DNA of 64,000 bases, taken from positions 682,001 to 746,000 of the forward strand of contig JAJIRX010000500.1 of the NCBI GenBank assembly GCA_023853785.1, given 5' to 3'. The notes under the pieces are model-generated. The model searched no databases. It had not been told where the DNA came from and was given only the letters and a program-made list of their open reading frames with translations. The stretch's first letter is position 1; the number at the start of each line of letters is the position of its first letter. This document shows, one piece after another, positions 22,701-34,148 of this stretch. The DNA comes from Psilocybe azurescens. Its lineage: Eukaryota > Basidiomycota > Agaricomycetes > Agaricales > Agrocybaceae. A program made the position numbers and the translations under genes.

Positions 22701-24284
22701 TCAGCTCCCTAGAGATAGGGTTGATATTTGGGAACTTTCGTATGTTCGTTTTCCGAACTGCGAGCTCTCGCCACGTGAGGTTTGAGAGAGCTCGAATGAA
22801 TCTTCAGGGGCATAACTTGTCTGTCGTTCGGTGTTGAAGAGTTGAGTTGAGAATTGGATATTTGTGTCTGTGGGACGGGTATTGGAGCCGTGGCCCTGGG
22901 ATACACCCATGTGGTCCGCCAGGCGGTTGAGATTGTGGAGGATGCGATAGCCCTATAGGTTGATGGGTTATGTTAGTTCCGGCCTAAATTTAAACGATGG
23001 AGTCCTGGTTACTTACACTGAACGAGAACGCCGTTAGCAACCATCTGAGTAAATAAAAGATGTTAGTCAGCTATTAACCCAAGAAAGGAGTAACGCGTGT
23101 CTCTCACCCATAAAGAACGCCAGCATACGCGGAATCTGGTACTGCGTACAATCCGAGCTGACCGACATATACAACTATAATTTTTAAATCAAATTTAACA
23201 AGTCCGAGGGTGGTAAATGACGCACAAAAGAGGAGAAAAAAAGGCCCACGTTCCATCACGCACAAGAAGAACTATCAAAGGAACATCGCCCCAGCCCAAG
23301 CGAGCCGCTTCGATGAATTTGTAGAGAGTAAGGCCAAATAAGAAAAACTGAAAGATAATGGTGGAGCCCCTGGAGTAGTTGGTAAGCATCAAGCTGCACT
23401 ATAGATACATTGACAGACAGGGTGTCGGTTGACGTACCCGTATATGATCAAAGTACGGGGACACTCAGCACGAGACATAAATCATCATATGTTACCCCAG
23501 GCAATGCGAGAGCGAGTCCCACTACCATTCCAATAATTTCCAATGCGTAGAACACCGCAACAAGACGGCGAATTGTATGATGGCCATGGAAGAGCGCGTG
23601 GACTGTGACAGCAGAGATTTAAAATATATCAAACGTCGGGACACTATGATCGGTATCCAGACAAGACGTACCTCGTAGAATCAGAATAGTATCGACAGCG
23701 GCAACAATGACTGAGGCAACAACGCCTTGATATATTTGCCATATGTAACAGTCATGTGGAGTGAAATGGAAATGTGGGGTGAGCTCTGTCCCTATGAACA
23801 AAATTGATCTTCATCCAGAAAGTGAGGGAAGACTCTTGCCGAAGCTCAACCAATGCCTCACTCACATCTGTGCCATAACAGGCAGGTAGCGCGCTAGAAA
23901 ATACACATATTTCGTATAGTTCCACGTTCGTCTTATGAAAGGCCTGAATCAGCTTGACTTCGACTTCACATAGTTGGACTTCACTTACGGCCAAATGAGT
24001 TTAACCTTAACATTAAAAACAATCAGCTGCGTTACATGTCATTGCAAGTAAAGACATACTTCGTCATCCATCGTTATCAGGATATCCCAAACAAGGAATG
24101 TTAACGCTGCTACTGAAGTTGTCATGAGCAGTTATCGTGACAGAGCTACGAACAAGGTACGAAAGATTGACGAACCTGAGCTACGATTCACTGCCTGAGC
24201 CGCCTGAGCCGTATTCTCGGAATGGTACGGACTATACAAAGGCGGATCGCCATTCAAGCGACTCCAGAACAGCAAAGCAGACAT
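22701..24284 (-). CDS. Seven-helix membrane protein, DUF6533 family, copy 2
   Basis: Paralogue of the gene at 12682-14216 with the same exon plan. Shared blocks are PPLYSPYHSENTAQAAQAVN, VAALTFLVWDILITMDDE, VKLIWP, TKYVYFLARYLPVMAQ, ELTPHFHFTPHDCYIWQIYQ, TLYKFIEAARLGWGDVP, LLVRDGTWAFF and GYRILHNLNRLADH. The C-terminal tail is longer and Ser/Gln-rich (SSQFGKRTYESSQISTL) than in copy 1. The codon matching the start Met of copy 1 is TTG here (24256-24258 region). The nearest in-frame ATG upstream is 24284 (MSALLFWSRLNGDPP), which I chose. About six introns are required, and I cannot prove every junction. Expression could be affected by the retrotransposon about 400 bp past its 3' end. Confidence 0.68.
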
Positions 24285-25804
24285 AGACGGCCAGACTACT
24301 CGACTCAAAGGACTGGCATTCAAGGTCCCTGGTGACTAGGTATCGAAAAGAGTTGAGCAACTACACCAGCGATGTTTCTAAGAAGATACAGCTACGGCGG
24401 TATGGTGTAGTGAGTGGGGTTGAGTGGATGATTAGGCCAAAAGGATTCACTTGCCTTTAGGCTTCGGTGAAGAACTCATTCGGGCATGCCACTGGACATG
24501 GGATCTTCGTTAAATTACACCGCCGCCGGGCATTTTTAGATTCGTTAGCGAAATCTTGTCTAATTCGGACGATTTTTCGTCCTCAAGGCTGTCCGCCGTT
24601 TCGCTCCCCCAAAATACTTAATAGACGCATCCTCTCTGTTATCTTAGCTGGCATTCAAACGAGCCTTCTGCATAACATATCTTCGCAGATTGTTCGCAGA
24701 GGTAGGTGGTGAACCATGCAATAGATTGAATCGCCGCGTGAGAAAAGTACAGAGTTCCCAGCTCTAAGCACAGGAAGACAAGAATATTTGATAGAGTCGG
24801 AGATAGAAAGATCCAGCCATTCTCAAGTTAGAAGTCTGGAGACATTACTCGAGCCACGAACAGCTGAGCAATGTCATTACTTGACTTTTGACACAAGCCT
24901 AAGCCTTATGTGTCGTCATGCATCATTAGTCGCAAGCTCAAGCTGCTCATCATTTGAGCCCCGAGTCCACTGTGCACGGATCTGGTTTTTTTATTACGCT
25001 CGGTATCATGATTCATCATGATTGATTGCACCATGGTGCAGCGCCTATCCTTTCAATCCAACCTTCCTGGGCGGTCCCATGTGCATTCGAACAATACCTT
25101 CCTAATTTGGATTTTGGACTTGCAGTACCAGTGCTAAGGGAGTCGGGGTTGAGGAGGTACGTTACTCCTACTTCGACTTACATAGATAGTGATTTGCTCT
25201 CTCACTATTTTTGCAAAAGTTGCCTGATTTTTCAACGGTAGAATTAACTGACCGTTGGGTGTATGCACTAGAAGGCCAACGCCAGATTACTTGAACTAAT
25301 AGCACAAGTACTGAGCCTTTAATAGCTCAAGTAATACAGTGCTGTCAGCCAGGAATACAATACTTGTCAAACTATCGCTCGTCTAAGTATAAATATAAGA
25401 ACCTCGTCTTACAGTTATTGTTTGCTCAGGCATACCATGCATTTGATCTGCTTTGCGACATCCAATCAGCATCTGAACGTGTATAGCACATACCATTTTC
25501 TGGAGGTAACAATCGTCGGTCAAATATCGATAACTACACAGCGCTGAGGGTAGAAATGAAGAGATTGAGTTTTAGTAATACTTAGTGGGAAACACAAACG
25601 ACTGTGTACATAATCGCCTACTTAATCTTAGCAAAATACATGTCGAGACTTTGATCAAGGAAAGTAATGTAGAATCGAATAGAGTAAGGGAAGTGAGAGA
25701 GAGAGAGAGAAAGAGAACGAAAGAGTTAACATGCGAAAGCAATCCGAGAGTGTCAATAGCATATACGTGATTGTATGTTACAAGAAAATGGACAAAAGGA
25801 CTAC
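24285..25804. other. Intergenic between DUF6533 copy 2 and BUD4
   Basis: 1.5 kb with no convincing gene. It should hold the promoter of DUF6533 copy 2 and the 3' UTR of the anillin-like gene. A TATA-like TATAAATATAAG at about 25391 sits in a position loosely similar to the reductase promoter at 15023, but no reductase follows. A GA microsatellite lies at about 25695-25712. Confidence 0.4.
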
Positions 25805-28800
25805 TTAATACTGCGGGCGTCTTGAATCAATCGGGGACGTCGGCGGAACAGCCATACGCTTTGAGAGTTCTTCTTGCCGTTGCCAGAGGAGTTCCGCCCA
25901 AAGAGGATGCGGAGGAATGCGGCCAACAAGTGCCCGAAGGACTTCAAGCCTGTACCGAACATAGACGATCAATATGAAGATCAATGAGATGCATGCAACA
26001 TTCTTACCATTTAGACTTTTCCTCGTCGGTATCGGCGAAGAAAATTATTTCTTGTGACTGCGGAAAGATCAGACGGAAAGATCTTTCGACGCCGTAAAGA
26101 CCATCATATTCATCAGCATATCGACTCGTACCCCCGGGCTTTGAGCGTTATTTCGTGCTTCTTGATCATCTTCGACTGCGATCGCTTTTCTCAGGTCTAT
26201 AGTTGCGGTTGCCTTCTTTGTGACATCGTTGAAAGCGACCAAATTAGAGCCAATCACTCTCAGCTGTCGACGACGCCACGTCTAACGACGAACATGTAAG
26301 ACAACATGAAGTCAAAACATTTGAAAGAAAGACCTACGCTGCAATCACCGCCATTTTGCGTAAGAGTTCCCTGGAAATAAGTAACCTTATGCCAGTTTAT
26401 ATGGCGCAATCCACGGTGGCATTCTTCTAAGCTTTGTGGTAGCTGATCCTGTGGTATACCAGGCAAAGGCGGTAATCTGAACAATTGAAGAACAATTTCA
26501 CCAACTTCCAGAGTCGAGAATTTGCCCCCAAGCTCTACCCGTTGCCCGATCAGAGGATAGCTCGTCTCAAACAATCGGGTATCGCATCGAGCGGCAATAT
26601 CTTTGAACGAGATGAACGCCCGGGCAAGAGTTCCGTCTGGCTTTAGATGCCGGGCCAGATTCTCAGCTAATCGTTGAGGTTGCTGAGGTTGAGGTTGGAT
26701 AGGGAGAGGCGCCTGAACAATAATCTTCTCTTTCGACGATTTCTTTGGAGACGAGGAGAAGAAGCTACGCATGCCACTGCTTTTCGACGCCGTTTGTGCA
26801 ATGACAGGGGCACGTACAACGGGTGGAGGAGCAAGTACAGGAGCACCAGGCGTGATGGCTTTGTATTGGGCAATGATGTGCGGGTCTCGACGGACTTTCA
26901 GAGTCAAGGTGAATTCCAGCTTGCTATGCTCGATGCTAAAAAGGATGAGCACCTAATAAAAACAGTGAATAGGGAGATCTGACGTACAGTTCGAACTCCT
27001 GCTCGATACGACAGTCTGTTAATAGCTGGCATTCGGGGGTTGTGACGAAATGGATGCCGTTATTGAGTGTACAAGTGAAAGCTGTAGCTTCTTGAGGCAA
27101 GGGCAAGTGCATTCCTTTGATCCCTAGGACTGAGAAGAGGCGGCCTCGAGTCAGGTACTGTTACCTTGACAAAAAAAGGGACTGTGAGTTACCTTTGACG
27201 AACACCTTTCCGTAGGCCTTCCCTTTCTCTTGAGAACGATATTCCCTAATTTGCTTCGCATATTCGTTCTAACAAGGATCGGTCAACTTGGAGTACAACC
27301 AAGCTAAACATAAGAACTCTTACCATATCAGAAGGGCGTCTGACTGTCCTCCAGGCTCTTCCAGCGTCGACATCACCAGGGCCGGCCATATGTGAAACCT
27401 TTTCATCCGAAGACGACGCGTAAATTGTGCCTTCGCGTTCGCGAACGTGGTACTTCTGTGAAATCAAATGTCTCTCAGTATAAACTCGCTTCAAATTGAC
27501 TCAGTTACTTACGCTTTTCTTAGCAGGCTCAACCAATTTCTGAAGTTCTTTCTCGATGCTATCAGCAAGAAGATCATCATCGGTACCTGTATTAGCGATA
27601 TCAAGCAAAGCATTGCCTCGTTTCTTAGCCCCGCCACCGAGAATCTCTGCATCACCAGTACTCATACTTCTACGCCTGCTTGGCCGGCCGACTCCCAGAT
27701 GTTCCTGATCTTTGCCGCGAGCTGGCTGGAATCCTGAACCGTCCTCTTCCATACGCCTCGCTTCGCGTCTCTTCTCTAAAATGATCTGTTCCCTTTGTCT
27801 AATGTTGTCCTTCGGCGGAACGGGAGGAGGAGCGGCTAACGTCGACGATCCACTAGCAGTTCTACTGAGTATACCATCTGCTTCGTTCTGCTGCAGTAAA
27901 ACGGAATCTGTAGCGGCGCGTTCCATTATCTTGGGACGAATGCTGGAGAAATTAGCGTGATCATCGTCTTCATGGGATCGAGATTGATCGCAAGACTCGT
28001 CGTATTCGTCAGTCATGATCGAATCGTCCGCCCTTGCGCCTGCGCCTGCGACGTCTTCCATCAGTCTGTCGAGAGCACTCTTCATATCCATGTCCACGTC
28101 TACGTCGCCCATTTTTATCCCTGAGCTGCTGTTACTTTGGATGCTCATGGTCGAAGGTGCTTTTTCAGCCGGTATTCCAGGATTCTGTCGTACATCCGGA
28201 CTGACACACATATCCATGTCCTCGGATGAAATGCCCAATCCCCCAACGCTAAATTTGCTGCCAAAGTCAAACTGGAGCCGATGTCCAGGGCCGAGAAGGC
28301 CAAATTCATTATCGCCAGCTGTATTTGAAGCAGATAGCATGGTCATGCCCAAGTTCCTCTTCTCAGCTGTGTCGACGATGGCCGTCTCAACGCTGAAATC
28401 GGTCTGAGTGGTAAGAACAGATAACCTATTGATTTCTGGGTCCAAAACGTCTAGGGACGACAAATGCTTGGAGGGTGTGGATATATTCTCGGCTGGATCG
28501 ACGAATATGGTGGGCCTTGGGCTCTGCGTAGAGGCGTGTGCTACTTTCTCGGGCATTGGGCTACCTGGACTTCGTTGATTCATCAGGCGTCGCTGAACCT
28601 CTTCTCTCGAAATACGCTCCCGACTTGCCGCCTTTCCCAGAGTGTGTGTGTTCTGGACGGCAGCCAATAAAGGTGATCCAGAATGCACCGGTGGTGTCAT
28701 ACGTCGCGAGACAGAAGTAAAATACTCAGAGGAAGGTGGCGAAGTCTGAACGAAACTACCTTCCTGGCGCGACCGGCCCTCAGATTGAAAAGAGGTGTCC

Positions 28801-30668
28801 AGGCTCCGCAGAACCTATTTTAAAGATATTTACAAAATTTATTTCATGTGTAATGCATTGTCTCTTACCTCTTCGCAATCGCGCTCGCTTGCAAAGGCAG
28901 ACAAATTCACTTCGGAATTTCCGATAGATATGCTTCCTGGGGAAACTGAACGTTTATGTAGATCAGAAATGTCTTTCTCTTGAAGTTCCGGCAGAACAGA
29001 CACATCCTGAATTTGAGATTCAAAAGGATCGAGGCTAAGGTTTGCACTGCGATTCGTGTCCGTCTCAGCTGTGGTACCTGAGTGATTAAAGCGGTGAGAA
29101 TGAATCATCAAGTCAAAAATTTTGGCATTATTGTTACCTGCATTAAGGTCAAATTTGGGTATCAAACTGTCATCGTGCGACAGATTGCCTGCCGATGGTT
29201 TCTTGATAGGTGATGGACTGAGTGGCAATTGGGCGATATCGTCGCCATCTGCTTCCTCCTCTCTCTCTTCCTCTCTCGCTTTACGGATTCTCTCAATGTG
29301 TGTAGATCTTCCGAGAGGCGGCGTACTATGAAGGACGCCCGGTGATCGGCGAGGCGGTGTTGCCGGGGGACCAAGAGGGGATGCATGAGTGGGAAGGTTG
29401 AAGTTGCGAGGATAGGAAGGGCTCTGATTGTGAGGAGAGACTTGTTGCGAAGGTGATGAGCGGGGAGAAAAATGTGGAGGCTGATGAGATGGTAATGAGT
29501 GTTGGTTTTGCATAAAACGCTCGACGTGATGACTCCTGCCGAAAGGTACACCATCCTCTGTCTCGAGATCTGTCGGAATATCCGCATGTCGTGGAGGAGT
29601 GCTAGTACCGGAGGTCATACTCATGTCGGACCAAAGATTTGCAGCGTTGGAAGAAAGAAACATTTCTTCTACGATACCGGTTATGCTTGCATCTGGATCG
29701 GATAAAAGAGATGGGACTGGCGGGTTGAACCCACCATCGGAAAGTTGAATACTTTCGTAGGAGACGTCATCTTCCATTACGTCGTCGCGGTCATTATTTG
29801 GGCGTGAGGAATCTGTCATAGATTCATCTTCGTTCTTTAAGTCATGAGTGGGGTCGCCGGGGGATTCTTCATCTGTGCTTTCGAAAACTTCTTCTTCCGT
29901 ATCCTCTCGATCAAATTCGAGGACGTCGCAGCGCTCATGGAAAGTGACCGTTTTCCTTCGCTCCCGCCTGACTCCTCCGCTCAAGCGTGGGCCATGCATT
30001 CGCCTAGAAACGAGGGCAGAACGGCCTGGAGATGGACCACCGCTGGAAGAAGCTACTGGAGCTGGGATGTGAGACAGTGCAGGCGGTGTTGAAGATAAGG
30101 CAGGTGGCTCATTTTGGATAGGAATAAGCGGAGGTTTCGGCTGCGCAACAGGTGGTTTCTGCTGCACGCGAAATGGACTCTTCGTGACAGGCTCTTTGTC
30201 GATAAGACCTTGAAACGTTTTGCTTTGTTTTCTGTCTCTCTTCAGGGCAAATGGACGATCATTCTCCGTCTCTCCGAGTTCATGTATGGATGAGGGTCGA
30301 GGGCGTTTCTCGCCAGATACTCGCCGCGTTGGAAATGAAATAGGAGGAGGCCGTGATAAGGGTGTCGATGGTGTGGGTATCTGTGACTTGAACGGAGACT
30401 TGGATACAAGATTGTTGGTGTGAACATGTCGATAACTAGAGGAAGTCCTGCGGGCTATAGCAGGGCCTTTAACTCGACCACCAGGCGAATCTCGTTTGGC
30501 AATGCGAAGCGGAGAGGTAATAGAGCCTGCACTTCCAGAAGGTGGAATGGAACCAGTTGCGGTGGGGGTGTTCCAGCCCAGTCCTGATTCACGCAAGATT
30601 GAGGATTTAATGGGATCCGGAGAATTTGAAAGTAAACGGTCTCTCAAGGGTGATTTACGAGACGTCAT
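25805..30668 (-). CDS. BUD4: Bud4/anillin-like cytokinesis and septin-organising protein
   Basis: Large, about 1,500-residue protein expected at the septum or clamp/bud neck, where Bud4 and Mid2-type anillins scaffold septins. The first exon (30668-28839, 609 codons) is disordered and rich in Ser, Pro and basic SP sites, with acidic patches such as EDTEEEVFESTDEES. The second big exon (to 27501) is similar and ends in a Lys/Arg/Glu helix. The conserved C-terminal half follows: KGKAYGKVFVKVLGIKGM, then HLPLPQEATAFTCTLNNGIH (anillin-homology, C2-like), LEFTLTLKVRRDPHI, LARAFISFKDIA, and a PH domain with VTYFQGTLTQNGGD, RVIGSNLVAFNDVTKKAT and SFRLIFPQSQEIIFFADTDE. It ends SRRPQY at TAA 25805-25807. 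All exon frames are intact. The next gene upstream is divergent PEX5. Confidence 0.82.
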
Positions 30669-31427
30669 TGGGGTATATACAAAGAATAGAGCCCCAAATA
30701 CGAGTTGTTACAGACCTTATCGCTGGCCAAAAAAGGCGACAAGTAGAAGAATAGAAAGCAGATGGTGGAAGGAAGCAGGGTACATCACCATCGGCCCATT
30801 CAACAAACAGCTTCCGTGGGAATTTGCCTCCGTTCCTCCTTTGCGCGTCAGTCACATGATGGCGTCTCCATACTTGCTCCTATCTTGGCAATTGGATAAA
30901 CATTTCCATCATTCATCTCCAATTAATAAAAGCACCCTTGATTTGAAAACGTATGTACAGGTAACAGCACACTCCTTTGCATGGGGATTCTAAAGGCACT
31001 CCCGACTACTCCTAACGCTCACTATCTCAACGGCCGAATGTGGAACTCTTGTCTGCAAGTGCCAATGACATGCTCAACTTAAAATTACAAAAATCAAATC
31101 GTCAAAGTCTTATATATTCATTTCATCCTGCTCTGTAGGAGCCTGGAGGGACGATCCTACACAGAGTCTATAATATCAGGTAATACCTGACGTCAGAGTC
31201 GAGAATGAAAACCAGAACGTACGTCGTAGGCCGGATAGAGCGAGAGAGCGGGATAATTGCACAAGATTTTGCACGTCGGCGTCATCTTGGTTCTGATCGA
31301 GGCCGAAACGATTAGTCATCAGTTTTCAGGTGTGATTTACCTTCCGGCGACCTGCGGACCGGCTGTAAGGTAAACCCCGCAAACGCTCGAACGCCTTTCG
31401 TCGCTCCTCATCGTACATCCTATCGCA
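30669..31427. promoter_or_regulatory. Divergent upstream region of BUD4 and PEX5
   Basis: 760 bp between two divergent start codons. There is no clear TATA box and no gene. It should contain the promoters of both neighbours. Confidence 0.45.
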
Positions 31428-33846
31428 ATGTCTTTTCAAGGTCTAATCTCAGGCTCGGAATGTGCAGTACCGTCGAATCCGCTCTCCCAGATTCTTAAGC
31501 ATACAGAAGGCGATCGTAGTCTTCAACAGGTAAGTTCAGTGGGATTATCCAACAATTCCACATTTAATTGGTCGCCGCAGGACAGGCTTTCTGGCCCTTC
31601 TACATCTAGGGTATGCTTTTCAGTCACCATGCAACCGCATCGGGTCCTGATAATATTGGTATCTAGCTTCATCAGCTCCCTGGAAGTTCGTCATCTGTGC
31701 AAGTCAATGAGCAAGACATGGCCCTTGCTCGCCAGTTCTTCGAGGGGAGTTCTCATGGGATGGCATCCGGATTATCTATGCAATACCCCACTGATCTTGC
31801 TCGTATGACCGAAATGAATACACGGCCGGGTATGAATGAGGCTTGGGCGTTGGAACAACAGCAGCAAATGCGGGCCTATGAAGGATCTGCCAACGCCGCT
31901 TGGGCCGCAGAATTCGGCAACGCTCCTCAGACAAACTCATCAACCCCTCCAATTCAGCAGGGCATACCCGGAAGACCTGAATGTATGTCTTAAAGTGCGC
32001 TATATATCTGGTTAATGGATCTGACAGAGCTTATAGACCAACAGCGTCCATCTTACATGCAGCCCATGTACGGCAACTCTATGCCTATGGGTATGGGGAT
32101 GTACGGGTTGAATGGCCCCACTATGCAATATGGAATGAATCCAAACATAACTATTGCTGATCAGGGGAAAGGAAAGGCAAGGGAAGCTGATTTTGAGGCT
32201 GCCTTTGCTCAAATCGCGGAATCTTTGGGGCCCAAAGAGGCGCAGACTTCTCGTATCGAGGAAGTGGACGATACGGTTGCAGCACTCGAAGAAGCTCTGA
32301 AGAATGCTACTCTTAAGGCGGAAGAAGATGGCGAATACGGAACGGACTTCCAAAAGTATATTCACCATTCAAATGATTCAATGACCGCAATCACTTACCT
32401 CTCTTTATTTCAGAGTGTGGGACCAACTACAGAATTCAGATCTTCCACCTCCGAAAGAAGACATTGGTAAATGGGAAGCCGAGTTCTCTCAGTTAATGAA
32501 CGCTCAACGAGATGAACTTGAGGACTACGGAACTAATATGCAGAAGGCCTGGGAGGGCGGCGTAGGCAACTACGAAGACACTTTCGATCAAACTATCAAA
32601 TTTGATGGTGAAGGGATACCTCTTTTGGGAGATTATTCTTTTGGTAAGGCGGCTTTTTTGACCTTTTGTCACCCCTGGCTTACTATTCCCTTCCGTAGAA
32701 CCAAATAATAAATATCTGGATCCTTCTTCGTCGCGCTCACTTTTGGACGACGCTAAAGCAATGTTGGAAAACAATGGGTCTTTATCAGAGGCCGCTTTGA
32801 TGCTGGAAGCAGCAATCCAACAAGGCGAGCTCGGCGAAGGTGGATACGAAGCATGGGTTCTTCTCGGTGAAACGAGGAATATGGATGAACGAGAAGACGC
32901 CGGCATGCGCGCTCTGCTTCAAGGTGTCAGGAAGGCGGAGGAGGGGGTACTCCTGGGGCAGGAATGCTTGTAAGACTTTCTTTAAAAGTATGGCTATTGT
33001 TACTCACAAGTTTATTGTAAAGTCCCTGGCGATATCTTTCACTAACGAATCCTATGACCGAGCATCGCATACCATGTTGATGAGGTGGTTTAGAGCTAGA
33101 TACCCTGACGTACAAATTGCCGAGGAAACTGTCAGGGCCATTTCGACGAACGCGTCCTGGGATACCCATAACCGCATAACAGACTTATTCCTCGACTTAG
33201 CAAGATCGCAGCATGGCAAAGACCAAATGGATCCTGAATTGCAGATTGCGTTGGGTGTTCTATTCTACACAAACGCTGAATATGAAAGAGCGCAGGACTG
33301 TTTTGTAGCAGCGTTGAACGTCCGGCCGAAGGTATTTAATGTCTCCTTGTAAACTCTCACCTTAAATTGACCCAGATTCTAGGACTACCTTCTGTGGAAT
33401 AGATTGGGATCATCTCTTTCAAATGGCAACAAACCGGAGGAAGCCCTTGGTGCATATAGAGAAGCGTTACAACTCAGGCCAACATATACGCGTGCCATCT
33501 ACAATGTCGGCGTTGCTTGTAAGCTTCTTCATCCCAGATGCGCCTTTGGTCATAAATTAATTTAACATGTACCAGGTCTCAATATCGGGGCCGATCGTGA
33601 AGCTGCTGAACATTTCCTGAGTGCGCTGAGCCTCCAAGAATCTACCAGTGGAGACACCAGTGACCAACTTTGGTTCACACTTCGTCGTGCCTTCTTATCC
33701 ATGGTGAGCTTCCTAGTTCATTTTCGACACAGAGCGTCGTGCTGATTGTCGCGTCTTCACAGAAACGCACTGACCTTGCTGACCTCGCAAAGCCTGAGGC
33801 AAAGAGCAGTCTTAAGATTTTCCGTAGAGAAGGTTTCGACTTCTAA
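31428..33846 (+). CDS. PEX5: Peroxisomal targeting signal 1 receptor Pex5
   Basis: Shuttling receptor that binds C-terminal SKL-type signals and delivers cargo to the peroxisomal docking complex. The start [19 protein letters not shown] contains the N-terminal Cys that is monoubiquitinated for recycling in the family. WxxxF/Y-type docking motifs include WAAEF (near 31904) and WEAEF (near 32474). The disordered N-half is followed by TPR repeats: [74 protein letters not shown] and [20 protein letters not shown], ending EGFDF at 33846. About eight short introns are present. One G is missing in the run at 32943-32947, just before the exon end (RKAEEG...GML). The flanks are conserved, so sequence error is likely. 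A short 3' region follows, then ILV3 on the same strand. Confidence 0.94.
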
Positions 33847-34148
33847 ATCAACTATTTTGCACTTTTCTTGCATGTCCTTCTATATCTTGCATAGGCTCGA
33901 GGTTCATGACAATCTTCATTAATCTGATTGGCTGAACATAAATATTACACATAAATTAACGATGATCGGGCCGGGAATGGCTGACCTCATGAGCGTCAGG
34001 CCCAAGACGAGGTCCAATGACTTCGCAACCAATTCGCCTTCCTCCTGCCAGGACTAATAATTCCAGAACATATAAAAGAGTAGGGCGAGGCGGATAATGG
34101 CCCGTGTACCCCTGTATCTTTTTGGCTATTGAACGCTGCTCCATAACA

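Noticed and set aside
25391..25402. TATA box suggesting a third reductase copy beyond DUF6533 copy 2
   Set aside because: No reductase motif is found in the following 400 bases on either strand before the 3' end of BUD4.
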